Shown here: positions 15,425 through 25,228 of the stretch, in pieces
How positions within the stretch are numbered: position 1 is the first letter of the stretch
Layout: the number at the start of each line of letters is the position of its first letter
NCBI RefSeq assembly: GCF_027359395.1
Contig: NZ_CP114778.1
Span: 1,116,001 to 1,180,000, forward strand
DNA: 64,000 nucleotides
Source of the DNA: Prochlorococcus marinus str. MIT 1013
GTDB lineage: Bacteria > Cyanobacteriota > Cyanobacteriia > PCC-6307 > Cyanobiaceae
Reading direction: 5' to 3'
Notes under the pieces: model-generated
Database searches by the model: none
What the model saw: the letters and a program-made list of their open reading frames with translations, nothing else
What the model was told of the DNA's origin: nothing
Program-made: the position numbers and the translations under genes

Positions 15425-16548
15425 GATTCCACCTCACCTTGTTCATTTACTTCAAGACTTGGATATGTCTCTAGTTTTTTATTAATCCCAAGCAAAAAAA
15501 GTAATTTCTTTGGACCGCCTTTGCTGATCCATCCTAATACTCCTTCTGGAAGAGCTGTTACAACAAGAATAAATAATCCACCTTGAATAAACATCCAACT
15601 TGCTGGTAATGCTTCACTCACCAAACTTTTTGCATAATTAATTAAAACAGCTCCAAGAATTGCGCCTAGCAAAGTTCCTCTACCTCCAACGGCAACCCAA
15701 ATGACCATTTCTATAGAGAAAGGGACAGTCATAAACTGCGGAGAAACTATTCCAGATTGAACTGTATACAAAGCCCCTGAAATACCAGCTAATCCTCCTG
15801 CAATTGAAAAAATTATTGTTTTAAAAATTACTGGATTATATCCAGTAAAACGAACTCGAGCTTCATCATCTCTAATACCAATAAGAATATTTCCAAATCT
15901 ATCTCGAACAATCCATCGCGAAAAAAACCATGCACATATCACTAAAATAGCTGTTATCCAAAAGAACCATCTTTGCATTATTTCTGAACCTACCATTTGT
16001 CCAAAAAGTTGAGTCACGTCTGTTTTTAAACCATTTGTTCCATTAATTAATTTCTGTTGTCCATTAAAGAAATTGAAAAAAACCAAAAGAGCCGCTTGTG
16101 TAAGAATTGAAAAATAAACACCCTTAATTCTATTTCTAAAAACTAAATACCCAAGAAGACCAGCAACTATAGCCGGTATGAACCAAATGGAAATCAGAGT
16201 AAAGATTGAACTTTTAAAAGGTTCCCAAAAAAATGGAAGTTTTTCTACTCCATATAAACCAAAAAACTCGGGAATGCCATTTGGGAATTCTCCAGCACTA
16301 TTCAATTGGAGAAACATCGCTGCACAATAACCACCAAGAGCAAAGAAAATTCCTTGACCTAAACTCAACATTCCTGTGAATCCCCAAATCAAATCAACTC
16401 CGAGCGCAACTATTGCAAGAGATAAATATCTTCCTAAAAGATTTAATCTAAAAACAGGGAGTACTGATGGAGCCGCAATAATTAAGGCAATGATTAACAC
16501 CCAAATAGTTAAGTTAATCCAACTTTTTTTTGTAGAAAAAATACTCAT
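15421..16548 (-). CDS. urtC: Urea ABC transporter, permease UrtC
   Basis: 375 residues, LivM-type permease with about ten membrane segments. The LivM-like motif GYNPVIFKTIIFSIAGGLAG and VAVGGRGTLLGAILGAVLIN are visible. It forms the inner-membrane channel with UrtB. Three bases separate it from urtB. Confidence 0.9.
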   Translation of the reverse strand: MSIFSTKKSWINLTIWVLIIALIIAAPSVLPVFRLNLLGRYLSLAIVALGVDLIWGFTGMLSLGQGIFFALGGYCAAMFLQLNSAGEFPNGIPEFFGLYGVEKLPFFWEPFKSSIFTLISIWFIPAIVAGLLGYLVFRNRIKGVYFSILTQAALLVFFNFFNGQQKLINGTNGLKTDVTQLFGQMVGSEIMQRWFFWITAILVICAWFFSRWIVRDRFGNILIGIRDDEARVRFTGYNPVIFKTIIFSIAGGLAGISGALYTVQSGIVSPQFMTVPFSIEMVIWVAVGGRGTLLGAILGAVLINYAKSLVSEALPASWMFIQGGLFILVVTALPEGVLGWISKGGPKKLLFLLGINKKLETYPSLEVNEQGEVES

Positions 16549-16551
16549 AAA

Positions 16552-17709
16552 TCAAGACTCCACCATTCTTCCTTTTTGAGGGAACATCCCTGTTGGTCTA
16601 AATTGAAGGAATATTACTATTAGAGCAAATATCATTACTCTAGCCATGCTTGTTGTCGCGAAAAAATCTACCGTTGAATAAAGAGGGGATGGCATATCTG
16701 GCCAAATGGTAAGTAGCCTTCCTGCTCCTATCAAATCGGTCATTATTCCAATAGAGAAAGAAGCAAGGATTGTGCCTAACAAATTGCCTACTCCACCAAG
16801 AACAACAACCATAAAACATCCCACAATATAATTGCCACCAACATTTGGTCCCACTGAGCCAAGGAGTGAAACAGCAACTCCTGCAACACCAGCCAGACCA
16901 GAACCTATTCCAAAAGTAATAATATCTACTGTTTGTGTTGATATACCTAAACAATCACTCATAGGTCTATTTTGAGTTACTGCTCTAATTCTTATTCCCC
17001 AAGCTGTTTTATCAAGAAAGAAAATCACTACTAAAACAGATATTAAGGTAATAAGGATTATTAAAAGACGAGTTTTAGGAAAAGTAATTCCAACAAAATC
17101 AATTCCACCTCTCATCCAAGAAGGAGCAGTAACATCAACATTCCTTGCACTAGCACGGCTAAGTTTACTTACTAAAGACGATAAAATACCTCCTGTTGCT
17201 ACACCTAATAACGCTGAGAGGCCCCAAGTAGACGCCCTTATTAATTTACCTTTTGCGCCATGAAGTAAGTCCTCCGAAATAAATAGCGGTGAAAACAAGC
17301 CAAAGAACAGAGCTATCACAAGTCCACTGCCATAGGCTAGTGGAACACTTCTCACGAATTGTTGCAGTATTAAGCTAACTCCCCATGTCGCTAAAAGTGT
17401 TTCCAGCGGACTTCCATAGAGACGTCTAATAACTGTTCGCTCTAAAAGAATGCCAACTGTTCCGCTAACTAAAAAAGCAATCCCAATAGCAACAATGACA
17501 TATGAATCATAAAAAGGTTTTAAAAAAGAAACTTGTTTGAAAATTAATTGGGTTATGTAAGTTGAATATGCTCCAAGCATCATCAATTCACCATGAGCAA
17601 GATTGATGACACCCATTAATCCAAAGACAATTGCAAGTCCCAGTGCTGCGACAAGCAAAACTGAGCCAATAGCAACGCCATTAAAAAGGCTTTCGAGAAT
17701 AAGTTGCAC
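16552..17709 (-). CDS. urtB: Urea ABC transporter, permease UrtB
   Basis: 385 residues, LivH-type permease. The start LFNGVAIGSVLLVAALGLAI and MGVINLAHGELMMLGAYSTY are diagnostic of the family. C-terminal GLAGVAGVAVSLLG and VVVLGGVGNLLGT are also typical. It is the second gene of the urt operon, preceded by a very stable hairpin after urtA. Confidence 0.92.
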   Translation of the reverse strand: MQLILESLFNGVAIGSVLLVAALGLAIVFGLMGVINLAHGELMMLGAYSTYITQLIFKQVSFLKPFYDSYVIVAIGIAFLVSGTVGILLERTVIRRLYGSPLETLLATWGVSLILQQFVRSVPLAYGSGLVIALFFGLFSPLFISEDLLHGAKGKLIRASTWGLSALLGVATGGILSSLVSKLSRASARNVDVTAPSWMRGGIDFVGITFPKTRLLIILITLISVLVVIFFLDKTAWGIRIRAVTQNRPMSDCLGISTQTVDIITFGIGSGLAGVAGVAVSLLGSVGPNVGGNYIVGCFMVVVLGGVGNLLGTILASFSIGIMTDLIGAGRLLTIWPDMPSPLYSTVDFFATTSMARVMIFALIVIFLQFRPTGMFPQKGRMVES

Positions 17710-17736
17710 TAACTTGGTTGATATTTTTAAAGAAAT

Positions 17737-17756
17737 AAGGAGCCCGAAGGCTCCTT
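17737..17756 (-). terminator. Intercistronic hairpin with UUCG loop between urtA and urtB
   Basis: On the minus-strand transcript the arms AAGGAGCC and GGCTCCTT close a TTCG tetraloop on a C-G pair, an exceptionally stable RNA hairpin. No long T-tract follows. It likely acts as an RNase barrier or partial terminator, making urtA more abundant than urtBCDE, as is common for binding-protein genes. Confidence 0.7.
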
Positions 17757-17786
17757 AATAGATTCTATTTATAACTCAAAAACGAA

Positions 17787-19064
17787 TCATAATCTGTATT
17801 TTTCACCTTTCTTAGGATCAGTCCAATCACAAGCGTACCCTTTAGAACTTGGATGTTTTTGGTTCCATGCTTGTGGCTCAACTACTCCTGTTTCTTCAAG
17901 AATTGTAAATCCACCCTCTGAGTTGATTTCACCGATTCTTACTGTTTGAGATAGATGATGATTAGGCATAACTTCTACAGGCCCTTGTGGAGCATCGAAT
18001 GTCTGACCAACCAATGCTTCTCTAACAGCATTGTCATCAAATGTGCCGGCATCTTCAACTGCCTGTTTCCATAGATAAACCATGTTATAAGCGGATTCTT
18101 GAGGATCAGCTACAACACGATCGCTACCCCATCTCTTCTTAAAGCTCTTGGCAAATTCCTTAGAAGCTGGTGTATCAATAGACATCATGTAGTTCCAAGC
18201 ACCATAATGGCCCTCAAGAAACTCAGGTCCAATCGTACTAATCTCTTCTTCCGCAATGGAGTAGTTCATTACGTAGTAACCATTAGAAGGAGTAATTCCT
18301 GCGTCCTGGATTTGCTTGAAAAAAGCAACATTTTGATCACCATTTAAGGTGTTAATAATTATTCCGCCATCAGGAAGAGCAACTTTGATCTTGGAGATAA
18401 TAGGTGCTACCTCTGTGTTACCCAAAGGAAGGTAATCTTCGCCAACAACTTTTCCTCCAAGTTGCTTAACTTGAGCTTTAGTAATTGTATTAGAAGTTCT
18501 TGGGAAAACATAATCAGAACCAACTAAGAAGAAATCTCCTCCAGCAGCTGGTGAGCGCTTGTACATGAAATCTGTAGCAGGCTCGGATTGCTGATTAGGA
18601 GTCGCTCCAGTGTAGAAAATGTTATTAGAGCACTCTTGGGCTTCATATTGAATTGGGTAGTAAAGGAATGCATCTTTAGATTCATAAACGGGAAGCATTG
18701 CCTTACGACTTGCAGATGTCCAGCCACCAAAAACAACTGGTACTCCATCCTGGTCAATTAACTTCTTAGACTTCTCAGCGAAGGTAGGCCAGTCTGAGGC
18801 ACCATCTTCAACAATGTACTCAATTTTATAGCTTTTACCGTCGATTGTTATACCACCTGATGCATTGATCTCCTCAATAGCCATTTTCTCTGTGTCAACA
18901 AGAGTTGATTCGGAGATTGCCATTGTCCCTGATAGAGAATGGAGAATTCCAACAGTTACGGTGTCATCAAAGTTGCCTGAAGAGTCTGATCCACCACAGG
19001 CAGTTACAGTAACAGCCAATGAGGCAGTAGCTAAACCTGCAAAAATACGCTTTGAAAGCTTCAT
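17787..19064 (-). CDS. urtA: Urea ABC transporter, periplasmic binding protein UrtA
   Basis: 425 residues. Lipoprotein signal with lipobox VTAC (Cys about 23) followed by GGSDSSG. The body is a LivJ-like ligand-binding protein: VGILHSLSGTMAISE, then GIIINTLNGDQNVAFF and ADPQESAYNMVYLWKQA, characteristic of UrtA. It captures urea for UrtBCDE. First gene of the operon, preceded by an NtcA-type promoter. Confidence 0.93.
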   Translation of the reverse strand: MKLSKRIFAGLATASLAVTVTACGGSDSSGNFDDTVTVGILHSLSGTMAISESTLVDTEKMAIEEINASGGITIDGKSYKIEYIVEDGASDWPTFAEKSKKLIDQDGVPVVFGGWTSASRKAMLPVYESKDAFLYYPIQYEAQECSNNIFYTGATPNQQSEPATDFMYKRSPAAGGDFFLVGSDYVFPRTSNTITKAQVKQLGGKVVGEDYLPLGNTEVAPIISKIKVALPDGGIIINTLNGDQNVAFFKQIQDAGITPSNGYYVMNYSIAEEEISTIGPEFLEGHYGAWNYMMSIDTPASKEFAKSFKKRWGSDRVVADPQESAYNMVYLWKQAVEDAGTFDDNAVREALVGQTFDAPQGPVEVMPNHHLSQTVRIGEINSEGGFTILEETGVVEPQAWNQKHPSSKGYACDWTDPKKGEKYRL

Positions 19065-19111
19065 GAATTACTAACTAAAGTAGTTGATTGCCCACCTTGG
19101 GGGGTCAACGG

Positions 19112-19154
19112 AAGGTATCCAACTGAACACCCATCTTTTTGTAGCTAATGTGAC
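19112..19154 (-). promoter_or_regulatory. NtcA-activated promoter of urtA
   Basis: On the minus strand, GTCACATTAGCTAC (19154-19141) fits the NtcA core GT-N10-AC (one mismatch to GTA-N8-TAC). Exactly 23 bases further is TACCTT (19117-19112), a -10 element of TA-N3-T form. This spacing is the classic layout of NtcA-activated class II promoters. It lies about 50 bp before the urtA ATG and implies nitrogen control of urea uptake. Confidence 0.7.
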
Positions 19155-19210
19155 CTTTTTTACTATTTCAGTGAACGAAAATATTTTTTCGTATTAACAA
19201 ATACATTTCT

Positions 19211-19816
19211 TCAAGGGTTTTGTATTTGATTACACAAAAAAGCTTCGATGGTGTTAAGTCCCTCCCCTGTCTTTGTATTTGTAAAGCACCATGGAAGATC
19301 TCCCCTCATTAACATGGTGTCTCTCTCCATCACTTCTAAACTTGCACCTACCATTTCAGCAAGATCAATCTTATTGATCACTAATAAATCTGAGCGTGTT
19401 ATTCCAGGTCCTCCTTTCCTTGGAATCTTATCTCCAGCTGCAACGTCAATTATATAAATACATAAATCTACCAACTCAGGACTAAAGCTTGCAGCAAGAT
19501 TATCACCACCACTTTCAACAAATACTAAATCTAGAGTTGCAAATCTCTGTTCTAACTCTTCAACAGCAATGCGATTTATAGAACAATCTTCTCTTATCGC
19601 TGTATGCGGGCATCCTCCAGTCTCAACTCCTTTGATACGTTCTGGTGCTAAAGCCTTTGAATTAGTCAAAAATTTTGCATCTTCTTGTGTATAAATATCA
19701 TTTGTTACTACGGCGATCTCTAATTGATCTTTAAGATTTTCGCATAGTCTCTGAATAATAGCCGTTTTGCCAGATCCTACTGGACCAGCTATTCCAACCC
19801 TTAATTTACTTTCCAT
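19211..19816 (-). CDS. ureG: Urease accessory GTPase UreG
   Basis: 201 residues from ATG 19816 ([18 protein letters not shown]). Longer upstream frames overlap ureF and are not needed. P-loop [17 protein letters not shown] (the Cys-x-His nickel/zinc site), ESGGDNLAA and NKIDLA are present. It drives GTP-dependent nickel insertion into urease. It overlaps the ureF stop by one base (TAATG). Confidence 0.94.
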   Translation of the reverse strand: MESKLRVGIAGPVGSGKTAIIQRLCENLKDQLEIAVVTNDIYTQEDAKFLTNSKALAPERIKGVETGGCPHTAIREDCSINRIAVEELEQRFATLDLVFVESGGDNLAASFSPELVDLCIYIIDVAAGDKIPRKGGPGITRSDLLVINKIDLAEMVGASLEVMERDTMLMRGDLPWCFTNTKTGEGLNTIEAFLCNQIQNP

Positions 19817-20487
19817 TAGCTTCTGAATAATCTTGAATAAAGTTCTACATGTGACTGTTGAGCCATAATAGCGCCGATATCGCCAACCCAAATTTCTTTG
19901 GGATTCTGTTCCAATAAGTAACTTGCTTGAGACTTAATAAGTTTTAGAGATTTCTTTTGAAGCTGTTGAGCTTTTGTTGGTCCTAATGACAAAAGTCTTA
20001 GCGCTGCACTTAGCTGATTAGCCACCCAACTATATAAAAACCCCTCCACCAAATCAATTTGAGGTATATCCCAGCAGACTCCAGCCCAAGCCCAAGCTAT
20101 CGGCCATATAAATTTCTTTTCATTATTAGGAAGAGGGTGATCAAGATCAATGAGCAGCTGTAAAAGAGATTCGCCCATTTGTGTTTGTTGGGATCTAAGC
20201 TCTGGAGAATCTCTTAGCGAAGTAAGCCAAGAATTCCACTCTTCAATAAGTGACTTATATTGCTCATCTTTCTTATCCCTCCAATCCACTAAGTCTTCCA
20301 TGATGTGCGCAATTGAGCTTGCCTCAATTGTTATTTGACCTCGAGATAGTTCGCTTTCAAGCCAATTGAAAAGACTGATTTCGTCATGTACTTTTTTATT
20401 TTGGACAAGCCACTCCAATCCCTCTGAATAACTAAAAGCTCCAACTGGTAATGATGGGCTTATTAATTGTAAAAATTCAAGTTTCAT
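19816..20487 (-). CDS. ureF: Urease accessory protein UreF
   Basis: 223 residues. N-terminal [19 protein letters not shown] is the UreF family signature. The rest is all-helical. UreF bridges UreD and UreG and controls GTPase activity during urease activation. Middle gene of ureE-ureF-ureG on the minus strand. Confidence 0.93.
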   Translation of the reverse strand: MKLEFLQLISPSLPVGAFSYSEGLEWLVQNKKVHDEISLFNWLESELSRGQITIEASSIAHIMEDLVDWRDKKDEQYKSLIEEWNSWLTSLRDSPELRSQQTQMGESLLQLLIDLDHPLPNNEKKFIWPIAWAWAGVCWDIPQIDLVEGFLYSWVANQLSAALRLLSLGPTKAQQLQKKSLKLIKSQASYLLEQNPKEIWVGDIGAIMAQQSHVELYSRLFRS

Positions 20488-20507
20488 AAATGGAGTTAAT
20501 CTAACCT

Positions 20508-20948
20508 CTACTCATAAGCTCCAATCTCGGGAGAAAAAGGTCTTTTGAAACTTTCTATTTCAAAACCTTGTCTCTCTAACATCTTTTTCATAACTACATC
20601 ATTGAGTAAATATAACTCTTTATTATGCAACTCAATCTCAACATGTCTATTACCTAAATGATAAGCAGCTTTTAACAATTTCAATCTATTTTCTGAGCTA
20701 ATTCTTATTACATCTTCTTGAGCAGCCTCGATGCTTACAAAAACTTTTGAATTTTCACTTTTCAATACCTCTCCAGGCATCAACCTACCTCCTCCTCTAG
20801 GCAAATTTAAAATAACATCGATCCCATCTTTAGTTAATCGCTTTCCCCGAAGCTGAGTCCTCTCTTTTGCAGACAAGGGAAGTAAAAGACAATGTTTTAT
20901 CCCTCGAGCACTAATTCTCTCAGTGAGATAGATTGATTCGTGTGACAA
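20508..20948 (-). CDS. ureE: Urease accessory nickel chaperone UreE
   Basis: 146 residues. Conserved RGKRLTKDG and, in the metal-binding domain, HLGNRHVEIE with the key histidine. Unlike many UreE proteins it lacks a C-terminal His-rich tail, as expected for organisms in nickel-poor ocean. First gene of ureEFG, divergent from ureD. Confidence 0.92.
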   Translation of the reverse strand: MSHESIYLTERISARGIKHCLLLPLSAKERTQLRGKRLTKDGIDVILNLPRGGGRLMPGEVLKSENSKVFVSIEAAQEDVIRISSENRLKLLKAAYHLGNRHVEIELHNKELYLLNDVVMKKMLERQGFEIESFKRPFSPEIGAYE

Positions 20949-20961
20949 GCTTCAATTCTTT

Positions 20962-20991
20962 GTAGATATAAATTTCAAAGATTATATCTAC
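20962..20991. repeat. Perfect inverted repeat between divergent ureE and ureD
   Basis: Arms GTAGATATAA (20962-20971) and TTATATCTAC (20982-20991) with a 10-bp spacer, in the 102-bp divergent promoter region. The outer bases are GTA and TAC, like NtcA half-sites but with the wrong spacing. Could be an operator or an RNA hairpin in the ureE leader. Confidence 0.5.
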
Positions 20992-21050
20992 CAGATAAGA
21001 CATTTATTATTTTCTCAATACTAAATGAGCAAAATCGATAAAACTATTCA

Positions 21051-21971
21051 ATGACATCTCAATGGCATGGAACTTGTGATCTAAGGCTTTTCAAGAAGTC
21101 AAGTGCTAAGAAGATCGATAGTCTCAAAACAATTCATCAAGCAAAATGCACTGCCCCATTGAAATTAATGAAAGTATTCAATGATAAAAAAGATGGAAGA
21201 TGTGAAATACCAATTCTCCATAGTGCTGGAGGCATTGTTGGCGGTGATCAACTGAAAATAAATGTAAATGCTGAAAAAGAAAGCAGGGCTATATGTTCTT
21301 CAGTAGCAGCTCAAAAAGTTTATGGAAGTAGAGGCAGATCAAAACTAAATCCTAAAGGGAGCTGGGCAAATCAAAAATGTTTTTTTCAAATTAAAAAAAA
21401 TTCTGACTTTGAGTGGATCCCTCAAGAATTAATTGTCTATCAGGGAGGTCTTTTCGAACAAAATATGACTGTTAATCTTGATCCTTCATCAAGCTTTTTA
21501 TGCGTTGATTTGGTTCGTTTGGGAAGGACTGCTGCAGGAGAAGAACTTGGTAGTGGAATATGGAGATCATCTTTGGAAATTTTCAGGGAGAATGCTCAAG
21601 GAAAACATTATGAGTTTAGTGATCGCTTAGAACTATCTGGAGAAGCTCTAAAGTCTATTCATGGATTAGAACAGAAACCCGTATTTGGATCCTTAACTTG
21701 GATAACACCCAAAGAAATAAAGCAAAAAGATTTGTCTGATTTATTAGTAAAATGCCGACAACATAGAGCTGGTCTTGAGGGATTTATGACTTGTAGTCTT
21801 CTTGAAAATGGCATATCAGCAAGATACACAGGCTCGTCAACACAATCAGCTCGATTTTGGTTTTATAGAATTTGGAGTCTTACTAGAATTTTAAGAAAAT
21901 TAAGCATGCCTGAATATATGAGGATTTGGCCATTGCAAGAAAATCCATCAACAGATACAAAATGTCCATAA
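21051..21971 (+). CDS. ureD: Urease accessory protein UreD
   Basis: 306 residues. HSAGGIVGGDQLKINV (about 62-77) is the UreD hallmark, followed by QKVYGS and the ELGSGIWRSSLEI region. It is the scaffold that binds the apo-urease and receives UreF/UreG. First gene of the plus-strand ureDABC transcript. Confidence 0.92.
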   Translation: MTSQWHGTCDLRLFKKSSAKKIDSLKTIHQAKCTAPLKLMKVFNDKKDGRCEIPILHSAGGIVGGDQLKINVNAEKESRAICSSVAAQKVYGSRGRSKLNPKGSWANQKCFFQIKKNSDFEWIPQELIVYQGGLFEQNMTVNLDPSSSFLCVDLVRLGRTAAGEELGSGIWRSSLEIFRENAQGKHYEFSDRLELSGEALKSIHGLEQKPVFGSLTWITPKEIKQKDLSDLLVKCRQHRAGLEGFMTCSLLENGISARYTGSSTQSARFWFYRIWSLTRILRKLSMPEYMRIWPLQENPSTDTKCP

Positions 21972-22023
21972 TGAACTTTTAAGCATTTTTTTGCTAGTAA
22001 AATGATTTCCTAAATATTAAAAA

Positions 22024-22326
22024 ATGTACTTAAGCCCTCAAGAAAAAGACAAATTACTTGTAGTTACCGCTGCTCTTTTGGCAGAGAGAAGATTAAATAG
22101 AGGTTTGAAATTAAATCATCCTGAAGCCGTTGCTTGGCTTAGCTTTCAAGTACTTGAAGGAGCTAGAGATGGAAAGAGTGTCTCAACCTTAATGAGCGAG
22201 GGGACCACATGGTTAACAAAAGAACAAGTCATGGAAGGTGTATCCGAACTCATCCATGAAGTTCAAATAGAAGCTGTTTTTCCAGATGGAACGAAGCTGG
22301 TAACACTTCACAACCCAATTAGCTAA
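22024..22326 (+). CDS. ureA: Urease gamma subunit
   Basis: 100 residues, the standard length for UreA. Conserved [13 protein letters not shown] start, [13 protein letters not shown] and [15 protein letters not shown] end. A structural subunit of the cytoplasmic urease (UreABC)3. It lies 8 bp before ureB. Confidence 0.97.
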   Translation: MYLSPQEKDKLLVVTAALLAERRLNRGLKLNHPEAVAWLSFQVLEGARDGKSVSTLMSEGTTWLTKEQVMEGVSELIHEVQIEAVFPDGTKLVTLHNPIS

Positions 22327-22334
22327 CTAAAATT

Positions 22335-22655
22335 ATGTCTTATTTAATTCCTGGAGAAGTGATTCCCGAAGATGGTTTTATTGAACTCAACAAAGGAAGA
22401 GAAATTACAACTCTCAAAGTCGCTAACACTTCTGATCGACCAATACAAATTGGCTCTCATTATCATTTCTATGAGTCTAATAAAGGTCTAGAATTTGATC
22501 GTCACAAATCTCTCGGCAAAAGGTTAGACATCCCAGCTGGTACTGCTATCAGATTTGAGCCAGGTGACAAAAGAGACGTTAATCTTGTCCCTTATGCAGG
22601 AGAGCGTAAAATTTTTGGGTTTAACGGACTTATAAACGATTCACTTCAACAATAA
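22335..22655 (+). CDS. ureB: Urease beta subunit
   Basis: 106 residues. [19 protein letters not shown] and [19 protein letters not shown] are typical UreB. Its stop codon is adjacent to the ureC ATG (one base between). Confidence 0.97.
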   Translation: MSYLIPGEVIPEDGFIELNKGREITTLKVANTSDRPIQIGSHYHFYESNKGLEFDRHKSLGKRLDIPAGTAIRFEPGDKRDVNLVPYAGERKIFGFNGLINDSLQQ

Positions 22656-22656
22656 A

Positions 22657-24366
22657 ATGTCTTTCAAGATTTCTCGCCAAGCATATGCAGAGACTTATGG
22701 TCCGACCAAAGGGGATCGTATTAGACTTGCGGATACAGACTTAATACTCGAAGTCGAATATGATCATACTCACTATGGAGATGAAGTCAAATTTGGTGGA
22801 GGTAAAGTGATTCGTGATGGGATGGGACAATCACAACAAAGTAGAGATAATGGAGTAGTAGATACAGTTATCACAAATGCACTAATTTTGGATTGGTGGG
22901 GAATTGTTAAAGCTGATATTGGCATTAAAGACGGGAAAATCTCAGGTATCGGAAAAGCTGGCAATCCTGATACTCAAGAAGGGGTCAACATTATTGTAGG
23001 AGCCAGTACAGAAGCAATTGCAGGAGAAGGAAACATTATTACTGCAGGAGCTATTGATAGTCATATTCATTTTATCTGTCCACAACAAATAGAAACTGCT
23101 TTAGCTAGTGGGGTTACCACAATGTTAGGAGGAGGGACAGGTCCAGCAACAGGTACTAATGCAACAACTTGTACACCAGGAGCATTTCATATATCAAGAA
23201 TGCTGCAATCAGCAGAGGGATTTCCTATGAATCTGGGATTCTTTGGAAAAGGCAATGCAACTAACAAAACAGCATTAGAGGAACAAGTTAGAGCAGGTGC
23301 TTGTGGCTTAAAACTTCATGAAGACTGGGGAACGACACCGGCATGTATTGATTCGTGCCTAAGTGTTGCAGATCAACTAGACGTACAAGTTTGTATTCAC
23401 ACAGATACCCTAAACGAAGCTGGTTTTGTTGAAGATACAATTCACGCAATAAAAGGAAGAACAATTCATACTTTCCATACTGAAGGAGCTGGAGGTGGAC
23501 ATGCACCCGACATTATAAAAATTTGTGGGGAATCTAATGTAATCCCCAGCAGCACTAATCCCACAAGGCCTTTCACTCTAAATACTCTCGAAGAGCATTT
23601 AGACATGTTGATGGTATGCCATCACTTGGATCCTAAAATCCCTGAGGATGTTGCATTTGCCGAGTCAAGAATACGTCGTGAAACTATTGCTGCCGAGGAC
23701 ATACTTCACGATTTAGGAGCCTTTTCTATTATTGCGAGTGACTCACAGGCTATGGGAAGAGTTGGAGAAGTTATTAGTCGAACTTTTCAAACTGCTCATA
23801 AAATGAAAGTTCAAAGAGGAGCCTTACCAGAAGATAATAGAAGGAATGATAATCATCGACTAAAAAGATATATCTCAAAGGTAACTATTAATCCCGCAAT
23901 AGCTCATGGAATCAGTGGTCATGTTGGATCAATAGAAGTTGGGAAACTAGCAGACTTAGTCCTTTGGAATCCGGGGTTTTTTGGAATCAAACCTGACTTA
24001 GTAATCAAAGGTGGATCTATCGCATGGGCTCAAATGGGAGATGCAAATGCCTCCATTCCTACTCCCCAACCAGTATATGGTCGTCCAATGTTTTCTTCCT
24101 TTGGAAAGGGAATGAATTCAACATGCCTTACTTTTTTAAGTGAGATCGCAATAGACGCTGGTATACCGGAGCAACTCAAATTGGAACGTTCTTATGCTGC
24201 CGTTAAAGACACAAGAAAGATATCTAAACAATCAATGAAACTAAATGATGCAAGACCAAAAATAGAAGTTGACCCTCAAACATATGAAGTTTTTGCAAAC
24301 GAAGAGCTTTTGACTTGTGAACCGGCGGAATCACTACCACTTGCACAAAGATATCTATTGCTTTGA
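22657..24366 (+). CDS. ureC: Urease alpha (catalytic) subunit
   Basis: 569 residues. Active-site features are complete: HIH in [12 protein letters not shown], the carbamylated lysine in LKLHEDWG, nickel-ligand histidines in [13 protein letters not shown] and [15 protein letters not shown], the flap [20 protein letters not shown], and the nickel-ligand aspartate in [10 protein letters not shown]. It hydrolyses urea to ammonia and carbon dioxide. Confidence 0.98.
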   Translation: MSFKISRQAYAETYGPTKGDRIRLADTDLILEVEYDHTHYGDEVKFGGGKVIRDGMGQSQQSRDNGVVDTVITNALILDWWGIVKADIGIKDGKISGIGKAGNPDTQEGVNIIVGASTEAIAGEGNIITAGAIDSHIHFICPQQIETALASGVTTMLGGGTGPATGTNATTCTPGAFHISRMLQSAEGFPMNLGFFGKGNATNKTALEEQVRAGACGLKLHEDWGTTPACIDSCLSVADQLDVQVCIHTDTLNEAGFVEDTIHAIKGRTIHTFHTEGAGGGHAPDIIKICGESNVIPSSTNPTRPFTLNTLEEHLDMLMVCHHLDPKIPEDVAFAESRIRRETIAAEDILHDLGAFSIIASDSQAMGRVGEVISRTFQTAHKMKVQRGALPEDNRRNDNHRLKRYISKVTINPAIAHGISGHVGSIEVGKLADLVLWNPGFFGIKPDLVIKGGSIAWAQMGDANASIPTPQPVYGRPMFSSFGKGMNSTCLTFLSEIAIDAGIPEQLKLERSYAAVKDTRKISKQSMKLNDARPKIEVDPQTYEVFANEELLTCEPAESLPLAQRYLLL

Positions 24367-24386
24367 TTAATTAAGTCTTTAAGGGT

Positions 24387-24626
24387 CTAAGCTGCAACAA
24401 GGTCCTCTAAAGAAGAAGAAGAAGAAGAAGAAGATACTCTGAGTCGTTGCTCTAAATTTGGCCCATATGACTCAATACCCCAAATTTCTAGCTGAGAACC
24501 TTCTGGAGCCATAGATGAAAAGACTTCTTGAGGGAAGATAGCTCTTTCTAAAAAAAATCTATCCGGTCCAATGCATTTCAATATGACCATGCTTGAAGTG
24601 ATGTTTTTGTAAGAGAAATCGACCAT
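24387..24626 (-). CDS. DUF1830 small protein with poly-serine stretch
   Basis: 79 residues from ATG 24626 (MVDFSYKNITSSMVILKC). The frame upstream is open but AT-rich and unlikely coding. The GPDRFFLERAIFPQEVF and MAPEGSQLEIWG motifs fit DUF1830, a cyanobacterial family of unknown function. The C-terminus contains eight serines encoded by a trinucleotide repeat. Convergent with ureC, 20 bp apart. Confidence 0.72.
   Translation of the reverse strand: MVDFSYKNITSSMVILKCIGPDRFFLERAIFPQEVFSSMAPEGSQLEIWGIESYGPNLEQRLRVSSSSSSSSLEDLVAA
24411..24434. repeat. Trinucleotide microsatellite (AGA)8
   Basis: Eight AGA units on the plus strand, read as TCT serine codons in the DUF1830 gene. In-frame length changes would be tolerated. 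Confidence 0.9.
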
Positions 24627-24782
24627 CAACGTACAAATATTTTTTGAAATTAAAACAAATAAATAAAAAAGTATTTGTACTTTTTTATACAAAACATAAA
24701 GCTTCAAATATAGAAAAATTCTAAAAAAGTTCATCAAGAACAACTGCTTAAAGTCCGCTTAGTTAAAAATAAGCAAAAATTT

Positions 24783-24962
24783 ATGATTTCTACTACAACA
24801 AAAATTCGAGTACAAAATATACTTAGACGAATAGAAAATAATCAACTAGTTACACTAGAAGAGAGGATTTTTCTTAATAAATTATCTAGTGTTTCTAATG
24901 TTGTTTCTCAATGGCTTACTTCTTCCTTAGGGCCAGAAGCTAGCTCAATAGACAATGATTAA
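24783..24962 (+). CDS. Small hypothetical protein
   Basis: 59 residues (MISTTTKIRVQNILRRIENN ... WLTSSLGPEASSIDND). Predicted helical, no cysteine or membrane segment. Likely real because of its balanced codon use and clean start and stop in an otherwise AT-rich gap. Function unknown. The 266 bp after it hold the promoter and long leader of the porin gene. Confidence 0.55.
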   Translation: MISTTTKIRVQNILRRIENNQLVTLEERIFLNKLSSVSNVVSQWLTSSLGPEASSIDND

Positions 24963-25228
24963 TTTTTTTTATAATTACTTTGTTTTCAATTAGGCTCGTG
25001 AACTTTCAATAAAGCACTCCCGAATTTATTAGCTTTGATCCTTGAACGAACAAGAAATCTAATGGCCAAAAAATCGTAATCAATTAATTAACTTAAAATT
25101 GAGAAAAAACTCTGAATTTCAAAATGTAGCCATACTTACATATTGATATCTAATAATGTATTTTCCATTACATCGCACAAAATTGTTAACTAGGAAAATA
25201 AATTGTTTATATTTTGTGTGAGGACACA

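Noticed and set aside
19817-19891. Longer N-terminus for ureG
   Set aside because: The added residues overlap ureF and are not UreG-like; ATG 19816 gives the standard start.
24627-24743. Extension of the DUF1830 gene upstream
   Set aside because: Hydrophobic AT-rich codons that look like intergenic DNA; ATG 24626 fits the family size.
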